From positions 310,001 through 374,000 of the forward strand of contig CANMMF010000004.1 of assembly GCA_947498985.1 (NCBI GenBank): DNA of 64,000 nt, given 5' to 3'. Under the pieces are notes generated by a model. The model was not told where the DNA came from. It worked only from the letters and a program-made list of their open reading frames with translations, and ran no database searches. The translations under genes and the position numbers were made by a program. This DNA is from an uncultured Paracoccaceae bacterium. Its GTDB lineage: Bacteria; Pseudomonadota; Alphaproteobacteria; Rhodobacterales; Rhodobacteraceae. Positions 18,451 to 28,723 of the stretch are shown in pieces. How positions within the stretch are numbered: the stretch's first letter is position 1; every line of letters starts with the position of its first letter.

Positions 18451-18908
18451 GGCTTGTCCTCTTTGCCGCTCGCGGCGGCGGCACCGGGAAGTTTCGCCTC
18501 AAGCGCGGCGGCCTTTTCGGCGGCGGCCTCGGCCTCGCGCTTCATGCGGTCGGCGGCGACCCGGGCGGCGTTGGCCTCGATTTTTTCCTTGGCCGTCTGG
18601 CGTTCGGCGGCAAGCTTGCCGGTCTCGCTTTCGGGATCGAGCGAGGTCATCGACTTGGCGGCATCCTTGACGCCGTCCATGGCACTGCCCAGCGGGTTGG
18701 TCGCGGATTTGAAGGTCTTGGCCACGTCCTGCATGCCGGACTGGTCCGCGGCATCGTTCATCGCACGGCTGAACTCGCGCGCCATGCCGCGCGCCTTGCC
18801 CATGAACTTGCCCACGTTGCGAAACAGCACCGGCAGGTCCTTGGGCCCGACCACGATCAGGGCGACAACACCGATGACCAGCAGTTCGGTCCAGCCAAGA
18901 TCAAACAT
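18447..18908 (-). CDS. tatB: Sec-independent protein translocase TatB
   Basis: 153 aa: one N-terminal membrane helix ([20 protein letters not shown]), the amphipathic helix beginning [20 protein letters not shown], then an Ala/Lys/Glu-rich charged tail. It sits between tatA and tatC with a 3-bp gap and a 4-bp overlap respectively, the standard tatABC operon. Confidence 0.95.
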   Translation of the reverse strand: MFDLGWTELLVIGVVALIVVGPKDLPVLFRNVGKFMGKARGMAREFSRAMNDAADQSGMQDVAKTFKSATNPLGSAMDGVKDAAKSMTSLDPESETGKLAAERQTAKEKIEANAARVAADRMKREAEAAAEKAAALEAKLPGAAAASGKEDKP

Positions 18909-18911
18909 GGA

Positions 18912-19190
18912 TCAGACCCGGGGCTTGTCCTTGGCGTCCGAATAGGTCGGATCCGCCTCTGCCGTCGGGGTGGCGTCGCTGCGGCCCGGAGGGGTCACAT
19001 CCTTGGCCTCGACCGCCGCCTTTTCCTGCTCGTCCTCGAACTCCTTGGTGCCGTCGCTGACACCTTTCTTGAAGGCGGTGATGCCCTTGCCGACCTCCCC
19101 CATCAGCGAGGAGATCTTGCCGCGGCCGAACAGCACCAGCACCACGACGGCGATCAGAAGAAGGCCCGGAAGGCCGATATTGTTGAGCAT
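18912..19190 (-). CDS. tatA: Sec-independent protein translocase TatA
   Basis: 92 aa: N-terminal membrane helix ([19 protein letters not shown]) followed by the hinge and amphipathic helix ([19 protein letters not shown]) typical of TatA/E pore subunits, then an acidic tail. It is the first gene of tatABC-DUF815. Confidence 0.95.
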   Translation of the reverse strand: MLNNIGLPGLLLIAVVVLVLFGRGKISSLMGEVGKGITAFKKGVSDGTKEFEDEQEKAAVEAKDVTPPGRSDATPTAEADPTYSDAKDKPRV

Positions 19191-19315
19191 GGCTCTCTCC
19201 TTTGCATGCAGGACGGGCGCCTGCGCAATACATCTGTCGCAGGATATCTAATGCCTTGGGTCAGGCGGGGGAAGGCGCAAAGCGGGGCTTGCACGGCCTT
19301 CTTGTGTCATGTGAT

Positions 19316-19327
19316 TGTCAGGTGACA
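19316..19327. promoter_or_regulatory. Candidate operator of the WYL-type regulator
   Basis: Inverted repeat TGTCA-GG-TGACA, with an additional TTGTCA at 19333-19338, lies 38-50 bp before the regulator gene. This suggests autoregulation. Confidence 0.4.
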
Positions 19328-19364
19328 GGATTTTGTCAGGAGTACCCGCTCCGGGAGGACAAAC

Positions 19365-20033
19365 ATGAACCGCAAGGACCGGCTTTACGCGCTGATGCAG
19401 CGCCTGCGCGACGGGCAGTTGCACACCGCAGAGGCGATGGCCCAGGATCTGGATGTGTCGGTGCGCACGATCTACCGCGACATGGAGACGCTGGCGGCCT
19501 CGGGTGTGCCGGTCGAGGGCGCGCGCGGCTATGGCTACACGACGCAGGCCGCGGTGACATTGCCGCCGCTCAATCTCACCGAAGCCGAGCTCGAGGCGCT
19601 GCACGCGGCGCTTGCCGCCCTCGGGGCGTCGCAGATCGCCGATCTGGCGGATCCCGCGCGCAGCCTTGCGGCCAAGATCGACGCGGTGCTGCCGCTGGAT
19701 GCCGGACCCGCGCCCGCGCCTTTCGGCTTTGCCACCGACGCCTTTGCCGAGGCGGCGCGCGGTTTTGCCCATATGCCGGCGTTCCGCGCGGCCATCCGCT
19801 CGCGTCAGAAGCTGCGGGTGGAGGTGGGCGGCGAAACCCATGACATCCGCCCGCTGCATATCGACTACTGGGGCCGGGTCTGGACCGGCGTGGTCTGGAG
19901 CGAGACCGCGCAGGAGTTCCTGTCCTTCCCGCTCGACCGGATCGGCCATATCAGCACGCTGCCGGGGCTGTTTGTCGACGAGCCGGGCAAGAGCCTGGCC
20001 GACTGGCGCGCCCGGCAGAGCGCCGGGGCTTAG
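19365..20033 (+). CDS. YafY/WYL-family HTH transcriptional regulator
   Basis: 222 aa. The N-terminal HTH_11 domain (LHTAEAMAQDLDVSVRTIYRDMETLAASG) is followed by a WYL-like effector domain (LHIDYWGRVWTGVVWSE). The SD GGGAGGAC precedes the ATG. Target genes are unknown; an inverted repeat in the upstream region may be its own operator. It is convergent with malate synthase. Confidence 0.85.
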   Translation: MNRKDRLYALMQRLRDGQLHTAEAMAQDLDVSVRTIYRDMETLAASGVPVEGARGYGYTTQAAVTLPPLNLTEAELEALHAALAALGASQIADLADPARSLAAKIDAVLPLDAGPAPAPFGFATDAFAEAARGFAHMPAFRAAIRSRQKLRVEVGGETHDIRPLHIDYWGRVWTGVVWSETAQEFLSFPLDRIGHISTLPGLFVDEPGKSLADWRARQSAGA

Positions 20034-20045
20034 CCCGCGCGCGCC

Positions 20046-22193
20046 CTAGCCTGCGGCCTTGAGCTGCAACCGGCGCCGGTGCAGCACCGGCTCGGTGTAT
20101 CCCGAAGGCTGCGCGCGCCCTTCAAAGACCAGATCGCAGGCAGCCTGAAAGGCGATGCCGTCGAAATCGGGCGCCATCGGCCGGTAGTCCGGATCGTCTT
20201 CATTCTGCCGGTCGACCACGGCGGCCATGCGCTTCATGATCTCCATCACCTCGTCGCGCCCGATCACGCCGTGATGCAGCCAGTTGGCGATGTGCTGGGA
20301 AGAGATCCGGCAGGTCGCGCGATCCTCCATCAGGCCCACATCGTTGATGTCGGGCACCTTGGAGCAGCCGACCCCATGATCGATCCAGCGCACCACATAG
20401 CCCAGGATGCCCTGCGCGTTGTTCTCCACCTCGCGCGCGATCTGTGCGGCGTTCCACTTGCGGAAAGACGCCAGCGGAATGTCGAGGATCTGGTCCACAT
20501 GCGCGCGCCGCCCGCCCGCGCGCAGCTTGTCCTGCACGGCAAAGACATCGACCGCATGATAGTGCAACGCGTGCAGCGTGGCGGCGGTGGGGGACGGCAC
20601 CCAGGCGCAATTGGCGCCGGATTTCGGATGCTCGATCTTCTGCTCCAGCATCGCGGCCATCTGGTCGGGCATCGCCCACATGCCCTTGCCGATCTGCGCA
20701 CGCCCCGACAGACCGCATTCCAGACCGATATCGACATTGCGGTTCTCGTAGCCGCCGATCCAGGCCTTGCGCTTGATGAAATCCTTGCGGCTGAAGGGCC
20801 CCGCCTCCATCGAGGTGTGCAGCTCGTCGCCGGTGCGGTCCAGAAAGCCGGTATTGATAAAGGCGACCCGGTGGCGCGCGGCGCGGATGCATTGCTTGAG
20901 ATTGACCGAGGTGCGGCGTTCCTCGTCCATGATGCCGAGCTTGACGGTGTTTTGCGGCAGGCCCAGCACCTTTTCGACGCGGGTCATGGTCTCGTCGGCA
21001 AAGGCCACCTCGTCGGGCCCGTGCATCTTGGGCTTCACCACATAGACAGAGCCCGCATGCGAATTGCGCGGCCCGTCGGACTTGTCGAGATCGTGCCTTG
21101 CGATCAGCACGGTGATCATCGCATCCATCAGCCCTTCAAAGATCTCCGAGCCGTCGCGCAGCAGGATCGCGGGGTTGGTCATCAGGTGGCCGACATTGCG
21201 CACCAGCATCAGCGCGCGGCCCTTGAGCGTGACCTCCGCGCCGCCGGGCGCGGTGTAGCTGAGATCGGGGTTGAGCGCGCGGGTCACGCGCTTGCCGCCC
21301 TTTTCGAACGTGTCGGTCAGATCGCCCTTCATCAGCCCCAGCCAGTTGGCATAGGCCTGCACCTTGTCCTCGGCATCGACGCAGGCCACCGAATCCTCGC
21401 AATCCATGATCGCCGAGACCGCACTTTCCATGCGGATATCCGCGAGCCCCGCCTGATCGCGCGCGCCGATGCGGTGGGTGCGGTCAAAGACCAGCTCCAC
21501 ATGCAGCCCGTTATTGCGCAGAACCACCGCGTCGGGCGCCGCGGGATGGCCCTTGTAACCGACGAATTTCTCAGGCGACGCGAGCGGCTGGTCATCGACC
21601 AGCAGCGCGCCCGAGGCGATGTGATAGCGCCGGGCATCGGCATGGCTCACCCCCTCGACCGGGAAGGCCTGGTCGAGAAACACCCGCGCCCGCGCCACAA
21701 CCCGCGCGCCGCGACCGCGGTCATAACCGCCACGGGGCGGCGTGCTGCCCATGGCGTCGGTGCCGTAGAACCCGTCGTAAAGACTGCCCCAGCGCGCATT
21801 GGCGGCATTGAGCGCATAGCGCGCATTGGTGATCGGCACCACAAGCTGGGGGCCCGGCACCGTGGCGATCTCGGGGTCGGTATCGGTGGTGTCGATCTCG
21901 AAATCGTCGCCTTCGTCCAGCAGATAGCCGATCTCGGTCAGGAACGCCTTGTAGGCCTCGTGGTCGCGCTGCTGATTGGCGCGCGCCTTGTGCCAGTCGT
22001 CGATCTTCTGCTGCATCCCGGCGCGGACCTGCAGCAGCGCGGCGTTCTTCGGCCCCAACTCATGCGCGAGATCGCTGAACCCCTGCCAGAACGTACCTGC
22101 GTCGACACCGCTGCCGGGCAGCGCCTGCCTGTCGATGAACTCCGCCAGCTCTGCCGCCACCTGCAGCCCCTGCCGCTCCACCCGATCCGCCAT
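20046..22193 (-). CDS. glcB: Malate synthase G
   Basis: 715 aa from the ATG giving [20 protein letters not shown], chosen for the GGAGATGAC SD and the usual length of about 720; the longer frame is spurious. Family segments include [44 protein letters not shown] and [20 protein letters not shown]. It condenses glyoxylate with acetyl-CoA to malate in C2/glycolate use. No isocitrate lyase is adjacent. Confidence 0.96.
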   Translation of the reverse strand: MADRVERQGLQVAAELAEFIDRQALPGSGVDAGTFWQGFSDLAHELGPKNAALLQVRAGMQQKIDDWHKARANQQRDHEAYKAFLTEIGYLLDEGDDFEIDTTDTDPEIATVPGPQLVVPITNARYALNAANARWGSLYDGFYGTDAMGSTPPRGGYDRGRGARVVARARVFLDQAFPVEGVSHADARRYHIASGALLVDDQPLASPEKFVGYKGHPAAPDAVVLRNNGLHVELVFDRTHRIGARDQAGLADIRMESAVSAIMDCEDSVACVDAEDKVQAYANWLGLMKGDLTDTFEKGGKRVTRALNPDLSYTAPGGAEVTLKGRALMLVRNVGHLMTNPAILLRDGSEIFEGLMDAMITVLIARHDLDKSDGPRNSHAGSVYVVKPKMHGPDEVAFADETMTRVEKVLGLPQNTVKLGIMDEERRTSVNLKQCIRAARHRVAFINTGFLDRTGDELHTSMEAGPFSRKDFIKRKAWIGGYENRNVDIGLECGLSGRAQIGKGMWAMPDQMAAMLEQKIEHPKSGANCAWVPSPTAATLHALHYHAVDVFAVQDKLRAGGRRAHVDQILDIPLASFRKWNAAQIAREVENNAQGILGYVVRWIDHGVGCSKVPDINDVGLMEDRATCRISSQHIANWLHHGVIGRDEVMEIMKRMAAVVDRQNEDDPDYRPMAPDFDGIAFQAACDLVFEGRAQPSGYTEPVLHRRRLQLKAAG

Positions 22194-22321
22194 GTCATCT
22201 CCCGCCTTGGTGTATGCAATGGTCCACCGTCTAGGAAAAAACCGCCTCTTAGGCAACGCAGATTGCGGGCAATTGTTCTGCGCGCCCGCTCTGGCTAGGC
22301 TCGCCGCAAAGGAGTCCCGCA

Positions 22322-22951
22322 ATGGCCGAGCACATCATCGACATGCAGACCTGGCCGCGGGCCGCGCAATACCGGCTGTTCCGGCCGTTCCGGAAACCGC
22401 ATTACGCGGTCTGTGTGCGGCTCGACGTGACGCGCCTCATGACGCTGCGCAAAGCACAAGGCGTGTCGGTCTACCGTGCGTGTCTCTTTGCCATAGGCGC
22501 CGGGCTCGACGCGGTGCCCGCGCTGAAACAGCGCTTTCGCGGCGACGATGTGATCCAGCACGACCACATCACCCTGTCGATGACCGTGCCGCGGACGGAT
22601 GGTACCTTCGGGTTCGGCTATCTGCCCGTCGCGCCCGATTTCGCGCGTTTTGACGCGGAGGCAAAGGCCAATATCGCAGCGGTGCGCGCCAGCGACGCTT
22701 TCGAGCCGTCGGTGCCCACAAGCGGCGCGGTGGCCTATGCCTCCTGCCTGCCCTGGCTCGACTTCACGGCGCTCGACAATGCCATGCCCGATGCCGATGA
22801 CTGCATCCCGCGCGTCGCCTGGGGCAAGATCGTGCAGGAAGGCGATCGTCAGCGCGTGGCGATGTCGATCCAGGTGCATCACGCGCTGGTCGACGGCGCC
22901 CATCTGGGCGCTTTTTTCGACGCTGTGCAGACGGCGCTCGACACGCACTGA
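22322..22951 (+). CDS. Chloramphenicol acetyltransferase-like (CatA-fold) acyltransferase
   Basis: 209 aa. Features of the CAT fold are the N-terminal [18 protein letters not shown], the [18 protein letters not shown] segment and the catalytic histidine motif [13 protein letters not shown] (HHxxxDG). The family transfers acetyl from CoA. A chromosomal CatA-like gene without resistance context may have another acceptor, so a resistance role is not claimed. Confidence 0.85.
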   Translation: MAEHIIDMQTWPRAAQYRLFRPFRKPHYAVCVRLDVTRLMTLRKAQGVSVYRACLFAIGAGLDAVPALKQRFRGDDVIQHDHITLSMTVPRTDGTFGFGYLPVAPDFARFDAEAKANIAAVRASDAFEPSVPTSGAVAYASCLPWLDFTALDNAMPDADDCIPRVAWGKIVQEGDRQRVAMSIQVHHALVDGAHLGAFFDAVQTALDTH

Positions 22952-23001
22952 GCGCGCCCCCGGAGACTGGGGGCACCGGGCGCACCGGGCTCAGCGCGCA
23001 C

Positions 23002-24825
23002 TCAGGCCGCCGCGTCCTCGGCCTGCTGACGATGCCAGAGCGCGGCATAGCGCCCGCCCTTGTCCAGCAGCGCCTCATGGGTGCCGCTTTCCACCACCTC
23101 GCCATCCTGCAGAACCACGATGCGGTCGGCATCGGCAATGGTGCTGAGCCGGTGCGCGATGGTGATCACCGTGCGCCCTTCGGCGGCGCGGGCCAGCGCG
23201 TCCTGGATCGAGGCTTCGGTCTCGGTATCGAGCGCCGAGGTCGCCTCGTCGAGCAGCAGGATCGGCGGGTTCTTGAGCAGGGTCCGGGCGATGCCCACGC
23301 GCTGCTTCTCGCCGCCCGAGAGCTTGAGCCCGCGCTCACCCACCGCCGTGTCGTAGCCTTCGGGCAGCGACCGGATGAAGTCGTGGATCTGGGCCGCGCG
23401 CGCGGCATCCTCGACCTCTTCCTGCGAGGCACCCGCGCGGCCATAGGCGATGTTGTAGCGGATCGTGTCGTTGAACAGCACCGTATCCTGCGGCACCACG
23501 CCGATGGCGTCGTGCAGGCTTTCCTGCGTGACGTCGCGGATATCCGTGCCGTCGATACAGATCGCCCCGCACTGCACGTCGTAAAACCGGAAAAGCAGCC
23601 GCCCGATGGTCGATTTGCCCGACCCCGACGGGCCCACCAGCGCCACGTTCTGCCCCGCCTCCACCGTGACCGACACGCCCTTGAGAATGGGCCGCGCCGC
23701 GTCATAGCCAAAGCGCACATCCTCCAGCGTGACGGTGCCGCCCGTGACCTGCAGATCCGGCGCGCCGGGCTTATCGGCCACTTCGCGCGGCTGTTCGAGC
23801 AGGTCGAACATCTCGCCCATATCGACCAGCGCCTGGCGGATCTCGCGATAGACCGTGCCCAGAAAGTTGAGCGGCATGGTGATCTGGATCATGTAGGCGT
23901 TGACCATGACAAAATCGCCCACCGTCAGAGCGCCGTTCTGCACCCCGATGGCGGCCATCACCATCACCGCCACCAGCCCGCTGGTGATGATCAGCGACTG
24001 GCCGAAATTCAGAAAGGCCAGCGAGGTCGCGGTCTTCAGCGCCGCCCCCTCATAGGCCCGCATCGCCACGTCGTAGCGCTCCGCCTCGCGGCTCTCGGCG
24101 CCGAAATATTTCACCGTCTCGAAATTGAGCAGGCTGTCGATCGCCTTCTGATTTGCGTCGGTGTCCTGCTCGTTCATCTCGCGGCGCAGCTTCACCCGCC
24201 ACTCGGTCACCTTGAAGGTGAACCAGATGTAGAAAGCGATCACCGCCGCCACAACTGCCAGGTACCAGATATCAAAGAGGAAAAACAGCACCGCGCCAAC
24301 CAGCAGCAGCTCCAGCGCCAGCGGCCCGATGCTGAACAGCATGAAGCGCAACAGGAAATCCACGCCCTTCACACCACGCTCGATGATCCGGCTCAGCCCG
24401 CCGGTCTTGCGGGTGATGTGATAGCGCATCGAAAGGCGGTGAATATGGGTGAAGGTCTCCAGCGCCAGGATCCTGAGCGAGCGTTGCCCGACCTTGGCAA
24501 AGACCGCGTCGCGCAGCTGCTGGAACCCCACCGTCATCAGCCGCGCCATGCCGTAGGCGATGGTCAGCCCCACCGCGCCCAGCATCAGATCCGACACCTC
24601 ACCCGACAGGCTGTCGACCGCCTGCTTGTAGAGAATCGGCGTGCCGACGGCGATCACCTTGGCCAGCACCAGAAAGCTCAGCGCAATCACCACGCGCTGC
24701 TTGACCCAGGGCTTGTCATCCGGCCAGAGATAGGGCCCGACCTTGCGGATCGTGCGCATGCCGGAACGGCGCTCCGCCGCCGCGATCTCGGCGGCCGATT
24801 GCCCGGCGGTTTGGTCAGCAGCCAT
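23002..24825 (-). CDS. Atm1-type ABC exporter (half-transporter, permease-ATPase fusion)
   Basis: 607 aa. Six membrane helices are followed by the ATPase with Walker A GPSGSGKSTIGR, signature LSGGEKQRVGIARTLL and Walker B PPILLLDEATSALDTE. The segment MRYHITRKTGGLSRIIERG, TM layout and overall length match bacterial Atm1 (ABCB7-like), which exports glutathione-linked metals or sulfur species and supports Fe-S cluster or heavy-metal homeostasis. It forms a homodimer in the inner membrane. Confidence 0.9.
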   Translation of the reverse strand: MAADQTAGQSAAEIAAAERRSGMRTIRKVGPYLWPDDKPWVKQRVVIALSFLVLAKVIAVGTPILYKQAVDSLSGEVSDLMLGAVGLTIAYGMARLMTVGFQQLRDAVFAKVGQRSLRILALETFTHIHRLSMRYHITRKTGGLSRIIERGVKGVDFLLRFMLFSIGPLALELLLVGAVLFFLFDIWYLAVVAAVIAFYIWFTFKVTEWRVKLRREMNEQDTDANQKAIDSLLNFETVKYFGAESREAERYDVAMRAYEGAALKTATSLAFLNFGQSLIITSGLVAVMVMAAIGVQNGALTVGDFVMVNAYMIQITMPLNFLGTVYREIRQALVDMGEMFDLLEQPREVADKPGAPDLQVTGGTVTLEDVRFGYDAARPILKGVSVTVEAGQNVALVGPSGSGKSTIGRLLFRFYDVQCGAICIDGTDIRDVTQESLHDAIGVVPQDTVLFNDTIRYNIAYGRAGASQEEVEDAARAAQIHDFIRSLPEGYDTAVGERGLKLSGGEKQRVGIARTLLKNPPILLLDEATSALDTETEASIQDALARAAEGRTVITIAHRLSTIADADRIVVLQDGEVVESGTHEALLDKGGRYAALWHRQQAEDAAA

Positions 24826-25017
24826 GTCCTACTCCTTCGACACTGCCGCCCTACCTAGCCGCCCGCGCTGTCGCTGACCAGAGCCTGCGATGCGCCGCTT
24901 TCGCTCTGGTGAACCCCGAGCCCCGCAACCCCGCCACCGGGCACACTGCCCGCAGCACCGCGTCGCCTCACCACTTGCTGAATAAAAGCGCGCGGACGCG
25001 CTCCGTCCGGCTGCGTC

Positions 25018-26976
25018 TCACTCCGCCGCGCCGTCTTCCGGAAGATCGAAAATCTGGCCGGGATAGATCAGGTCGGGATCGCGGATCCGGTCGCGATTGG
25101 CATCGAAGACACGCACATAATCCAGCCCCTCGCCGTAGCGGTCCCGCGCAATCGCCCAGAGCGTGTTGCCCGGCTGCACGGTGATCGAGCGCACCGGTCC
25201 CTCACCTTCAGAGGCGGCCTCCAGCACCGCGCGGCTTTCGCGCAGGAACGGGCTCTCGACGCGGGCCAGGACCTCGCCTTCGGCATCGATCTGATCGACG
25301 CGCAGCGTGTAGGTGCCGGTATCGACCTGCGGCAGATCCACCTGCCAGCGCCCGTCGGCGCGGATCCGCGAGGTGGTGATCGGCGTGTTGTCGAGATAGA
25401 CGCGCACAAAGGCCGCACGCGTGCCGCGCCCGGTCAGATAGACATCGCCGGTATCGTCATAACTTATCGCATCGAGCGCCACATCGCCCGGGGCCAGAGG
25501 ATCGGTCTGCAACACCTCGACGCCGCGCGCGGTGTTGAGCAGCACGGTCGGCGCCTCGATGCGCTCAAGATCGAGCGCCGCGATATCGGCCTCCGGCAAG
25601 CTCTGCGGCGCAACCGGATTGCTTCGCGAGATCCCGGCCTCCGCCGCCTGCCCGGCCTCGGCCATCGCCACATCCATATCGCGTTCCGCCGCGTCTCCAT
25701 CCGCCGGATCCGCGGCGCGTGCGGCCGGGTCGGGATCCGTGGCCTCCACCTCGACCGCCTGCTCCGCCGCGGCCACCTCAAGTGTCGCGGCATCGTCGGC
25801 GCGGGTTGCGAGCTGCGCGCCGGCTGCGGCGGCGACAGGCAGATCCACGCCACTTTCACCGACAGGTCCGTCCGGGGCGGTATCCGCGACATCCGCCACG
25901 GCACGGGCCTCCGCATCACCTGCCGCGGGGCCCGCCGGGGCGGGTTCAGCCACTGCCGGAGTGGCGGGCGGCTCCGGTGCCCGCTCCTCGGCAAGCTGCG
26001 GCGCGGTGATGTCGGGGGTGACCACCTCCGGCGCGCCGGCCACGACAGGCGCATCCCCGGGCGCATCCGGCGCGGTGATCACAGGCGCGTCCGGCGCGGT
26101 GACCACAGGCGCGTCCGGCGCGGTGACCACGGGCGCGGGGGCTGCTTGCGCGACAAGGTCCACCGCGCCCTCCTCCTCGGCCACCGCTGCGGCCTCGTCC
26201 GGGTCGCGCGCGGGGCTCTCTTCAGCCCCTGCGTCCTCGGCTTGCTGAACCGGAGCGGGCGTCTCAACCTCGGGCGCAGCCTCGGCCACCACCACCGGTG
26301 CGGGGGCGATGATGACCTCGGACGCGGAGAGCCGGGTCTGATCGTCCAGTGTCTGTCGCAATGTCAGCACGCGCGGCCGGGTGGCGGCGGGCAGGTCGAC
26401 GAAGCTCACGAACTTGCCGTCGCGGGCGACCCGCGTTTCGGCCAGCACCATGCCATCGACGAGGATCTCCAGCCGCGCGTCGGGCTGACCGATGCCTGCG
26501 ACAATGGCCGGGCCCGCGCCCTCGACGCGCACCAGATCGAAAGCTGGCAAGCGGTGTTCGGCCGGTACATCCTCGGGTACATCCTCGGCCGTGTCCTCCG
26601 CCAGCGCCGCGACCTCAGGCGCGGCCACATCGTCGCCGGATGTGACGGCGTCGGGGTCCGCCGCTTCGAGGGGCGGCGCGGGCGTGTCGTCCGGCGCGGG
26701 CGTGTCGTCCGGCGCGGCGTCGACAACCGGGGGCGGGTCCGTCACGACGGCCTCGCCGGGCGCATCCGGCACAACAGGCGGGGCGGTGACCTCGGGCGAG
26801 TTGTCCTGCGGCGCGGGTGCCGGATCGGGCGGCGAGATGGCGGCCACGGCGTCTGCTGCGGCCTCCGGTGCCTGCTCAGGCGCGGATCGTCCGGGCAGAT
26901 CCAGCACCCCCGTGGCCACGGCAACCCCCACCGCCACAACGCCGCCGCCACCGGCCATCAGCAAGGTCTTCATCAT
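25018..26976 (-). CDS. LysM-domain protein with long Ala/Pro/Asp-rich region
   Basis: About 652 aa from the ATGATG at 26976 (MMKTLLMAGGGGVVAVG); an in-frame GTG at 26997 is the alternative. A single N-terminal membrane helix or signal anchor is followed by some 380 low-complexity residues rich in A, P, D, E and V, including repeats of VTAPDAP and DDTPAP. Bacterial Ig-like segments follow (e.g. VYLTGRGTRAAFVRVYLDN), then a C-terminal LysM domain (VQPGNTLWAIARDRYG...YPGQIFDLP) that binds peptidoglycan. It is a probable envelope protein spanning the periplasm. Confidence 0.87.
   Translation of the reverse strand: MMKTLLMAGGGGVVAVGVAVATGVLDLPGRSAPEQAPEAAADAVAAISPPDPAPAPQDNSPEVTAPPVVPDAPGEAVVTDPPPVVDAAPDDTPAPDDTPAPPLEAADPDAVTSGDDVAAPEVAALAEDTAEDVPEDVPAEHRLPAFDLVRVEGAGPAIVAGIGQPDARLEILVDGMVLAETRVARDGKFVSFVDLPAATRPRVLTLRQTLDDQTRLSASEVIIAPAPVVVAEAAPEVETPAPVQQAEDAGAEESPARDPDEAAAVAEEEGAVDLVAQAAPAPVVTAPDAPVVTAPDAPVITAPDAPGDAPVVAGAPEVVTPDITAPQLAEERAPEPPATPAVAEPAPAGPAAGDAEARAVADVADTAPDGPVGESGVDLPVAAAAGAQLATRADDAATLEVAAAEQAVEVEATDPDPAARAADPADGDAAERDMDVAMAEAGQAAEAGISRSNPVAPQSLPEADIAALDLERIEAPTVLLNTARGVEVLQTDPLAPGDVALDAISYDDTGDVYLTGRGTRAAFVRVYLDNTPITTSRIRADGRWQVDLPQVDTGTYTLRVDQIDAEGEVLARVESPFLRESRAVLEAASEGEGPVRSITVQPGNTLWAIARDRYGEGLDYVRVFDANRDRIRDPDLIYPGQIFDLPEDGAAE
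26067..26132. repeat. In-frame tandem repeat encoding VTAPDAP units
   Basis: Three near-identical 24-bp units (GGCGCGTCCGGCGCGGTGAC core) inside the LysM gene. A separate DDTPAP duplication lies near 26685-26720. Confidence 0.75.
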
Positions 26977-27133
26977 TCCGGGCTCACTCTTCCCCACAGC
27001 CGGTCACGGCCTGCACCGGTCAAATCGTCCGGTCCGCACAGTTGAGCGTGTATATCAGGCAGGATAACAGGGGTCAAAACCGCATTCCGACCCGCCCTGT
27101 CCTATCCCGAACCTGTCCCCGAAAGGAGCCGCC

Positions 27134-27685
27134 ATGTCCGTCTTTTCCGTCTGCGTCTATTGCGGCTCCCGCCCCGGGGCCGACCCGGCCTATGCCGCAC
27201 AAGCCCTGGCGCTGGGGCAGGCGCTGGCCGGGGATGGCTGGCGGCTGGTCTATGGTGCGGGCGATGTCGGGCTCATGGGGCTGGTGGCGCGCGCGGCGCA
27301 GGAGGCGGGCGGCGAGACCTTCGGCGTGATCCCGGTGCACCTGCTCGACTGGGAAGTGGGCAAGCGCGATCTGACGCATTTCATCGTGACCGAAACCATG
27401 CACGAACGCAAAAAGGTCATGGTGATGAATGCCGACGCCATCGTCGTCATGCCGGGCGGGGCCGGATCGCTCGACGAGTTTTTCGAGGTGCTGACCTGGC
27501 GGCAACTGGGCCTGCATGCCAAACCCATCGTGATGATGGATGTGAACGGCTACTGGTCGCCCCTGCGCGCCTTGCTGGATCACGTGGTGGATCAGGGCTT
27601 TGCCGACCCCTCCCTGCTGGAGTTCGTGAGCTGGGCCGAGGATGCCGATGGCGCCATGGCGCTTTTGCGCCGCGCGCGGTCCTGA
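27134..27685 (+). CDS. LOG-family (TIGR00730) nucleoside 5'-monophosphate phosphoribohydrolase
   Basis: 183 aa. N-terminal VCVYCGSRPGADPAY, VYGAGDVGLMG and the family motif PGGAGSLDEFFEVLTW are present; the usual PGGxGTxxE has Ser in place of Thr. LOG enzymes release free bases, including cytokinins, from nucleotide monophosphates, and here more likely serve nucleotide turnover. Preceded by AAAGGAG. The last 94 bp overlap the convergent rarD gene. Confidence 0.9.
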   Translation: MSVFSVCVYCGSRPGADPAYAAQALALGQALAGDGWRLVYGAGDVGLMGLVARAAQEAGGETFGVIPVHLLDWEVGKRDLTHFIVTETMHERKKVMVMNADAIVVMPGGAGSLDEFFEVLTWRQLGLHAKPIVMMDVNGYWSPLRALLDHVVDQGFADPSLLEFVSWAEDADGAMALLRRARS

Positions 27686-28557
27686 GCCAGCGCCACACCG
27701 GAATATAGCGCGAGCGCGATCCAGATCAGCGCGAAGGTCACCGCGTGCACCGCGCCGAACGGCTCGCCGAAGATCGCCACGGCGCAGAAGAACTGCAGCG
27801 TCGGATTGATGTACTGGATGAGACCAACGGTGGTCAGCCGCACCCGCTGTGCCGCGCGCGAAAAGAGGTAGAGCGGAAAACCCGTCAGCGCGCCCGAGAG
27901 CATCAGCAGCAGCGAGGTGCTCCAGTCCCTGCCAAATGCCGCGCTGCCGGAGGCGGGATCCTGGCCCAGATGCAGCCAGACCAGCCAGATCACCGCAAGC
28001 GGCGTCATCACCAGCACCTCTGCCGAGACCGACACGACCGGCCCCAGCGGCAGTTGCTTCTTGACCAGCGAATAGAGCCCGAAGGTGAAGGCCAGCACCA
28101 GCGAGATCCAGGGCGCCGCCCCCTGCCCGATGGTCAGCACCGTCACCCCGGCGGCGGCCAGCAGAACCGCGATCACCTGCCCGCGGGTCAGCCGCTCTTT
28201 CAGCGCCACCACGCCCAGCAGAACGGCGACCAGCGGGAACATGTAATAGCCCAGCGACATCTCGGTCACCCGCCCGATCTGCACCGAGACGATGAACAAA
28301 AACCAGTTGGCCGAGATCATCAGCGCGCAGAAGAGCGTGATCCCGAGCGCGCGCCGCGTGCCCAAAGCTGCGCGCAATGCCCCCAGACGCCCCTGCGCCA
28401 GCAGGATCAGGCCGAAGAAGACCAGCGACCAGAGCGTGCGATGGGCCAGAAGCTCCGGCGGCGGGACGTGGATCAGCAGCGCGTAGTAAAGCGGCGACAA
28501 CCCCCAGATGGTGCAGGCCGCCACAATCGCCAGAACGCCGCTTTTGACCTGATCCAT
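27592..28557 (-). CDS. rarD: EamA-family transporter RarD
   Basis: 321 aa with about ten membrane helices; typical RarD features are GLSPLYYALL near the N-terminus, HRTLWSLVFF, FLFIVSVQIGRVTEMSLGYYMFPL and GLIQYINPTLQF. Starting at the ATG giving DQVKSGVLAI (AAAGGGAG upstream) discards a 32-residue spurious leader. It is a DMT-superfamily inner-membrane permease of unknown substrate. Its charged C-terminal tail, about 30 codons, runs into the convergent LOG gene. Confidence 0.9.
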   Translation of the reverse strand: MDQVKSGVLAIVAACTIWGLSPLYYALLIHVPPPELLAHRTLWSLVFFGLILLAQGRLGALRAALGTRRALGITLFCALMISANWFLFIVSVQIGRVTEMSLGYYMFPLVAVLLGVVALKERLTRGQVIAVLLAAAGVTVLTIGQGAAPWISLVLAFTFGLYSLVKKQLPLGPVVSVSAEVLVMTPLAVIWLVWLHLGQDPASGSAAFGRDWSTSLLLMLSGALTGFPLYLFSRAAQRVRLTTVGLIQYINPTLQFFCAVAIFGEPFGAVHAVTFALIWIALALYSGVALAQDRARRKSAMAPSASSAQLTNSSREGSAKP

Positions 28558-28660
28558 GCGCGCTCCCTTTCGCGGTACCGGCGTAATCCGCGGGCTGACC
28601 GACGGCAAGGGGGTGTGATGGCAAGGCGGGCGCGGTGGTCCCGGCTGCCGCACAACGCAA

Positions 28661-28695
28661 AACGCAAAACGGGGCGCGGATCTGCCGCACCCCGT
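28661..28695 (-). terminator. Terminator of sodB
   Basis: On the minus strand the stem ACGGGG / CCCCGT has an inner GCGG / CCGC pairing and is followed by TTTTGCGTTTTG. It begins about 30 bp past the sodB stop. Confidence 0.65.
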
Positions 28696-28723
28696 GTCAG
28701 AACAGGAAAATCTGTCGCGCGGA

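Noticed and set aside
20079-22298. 739-codon plus-strand frame over malate synthase
   Set aside because: Antisense shadow of glcB.
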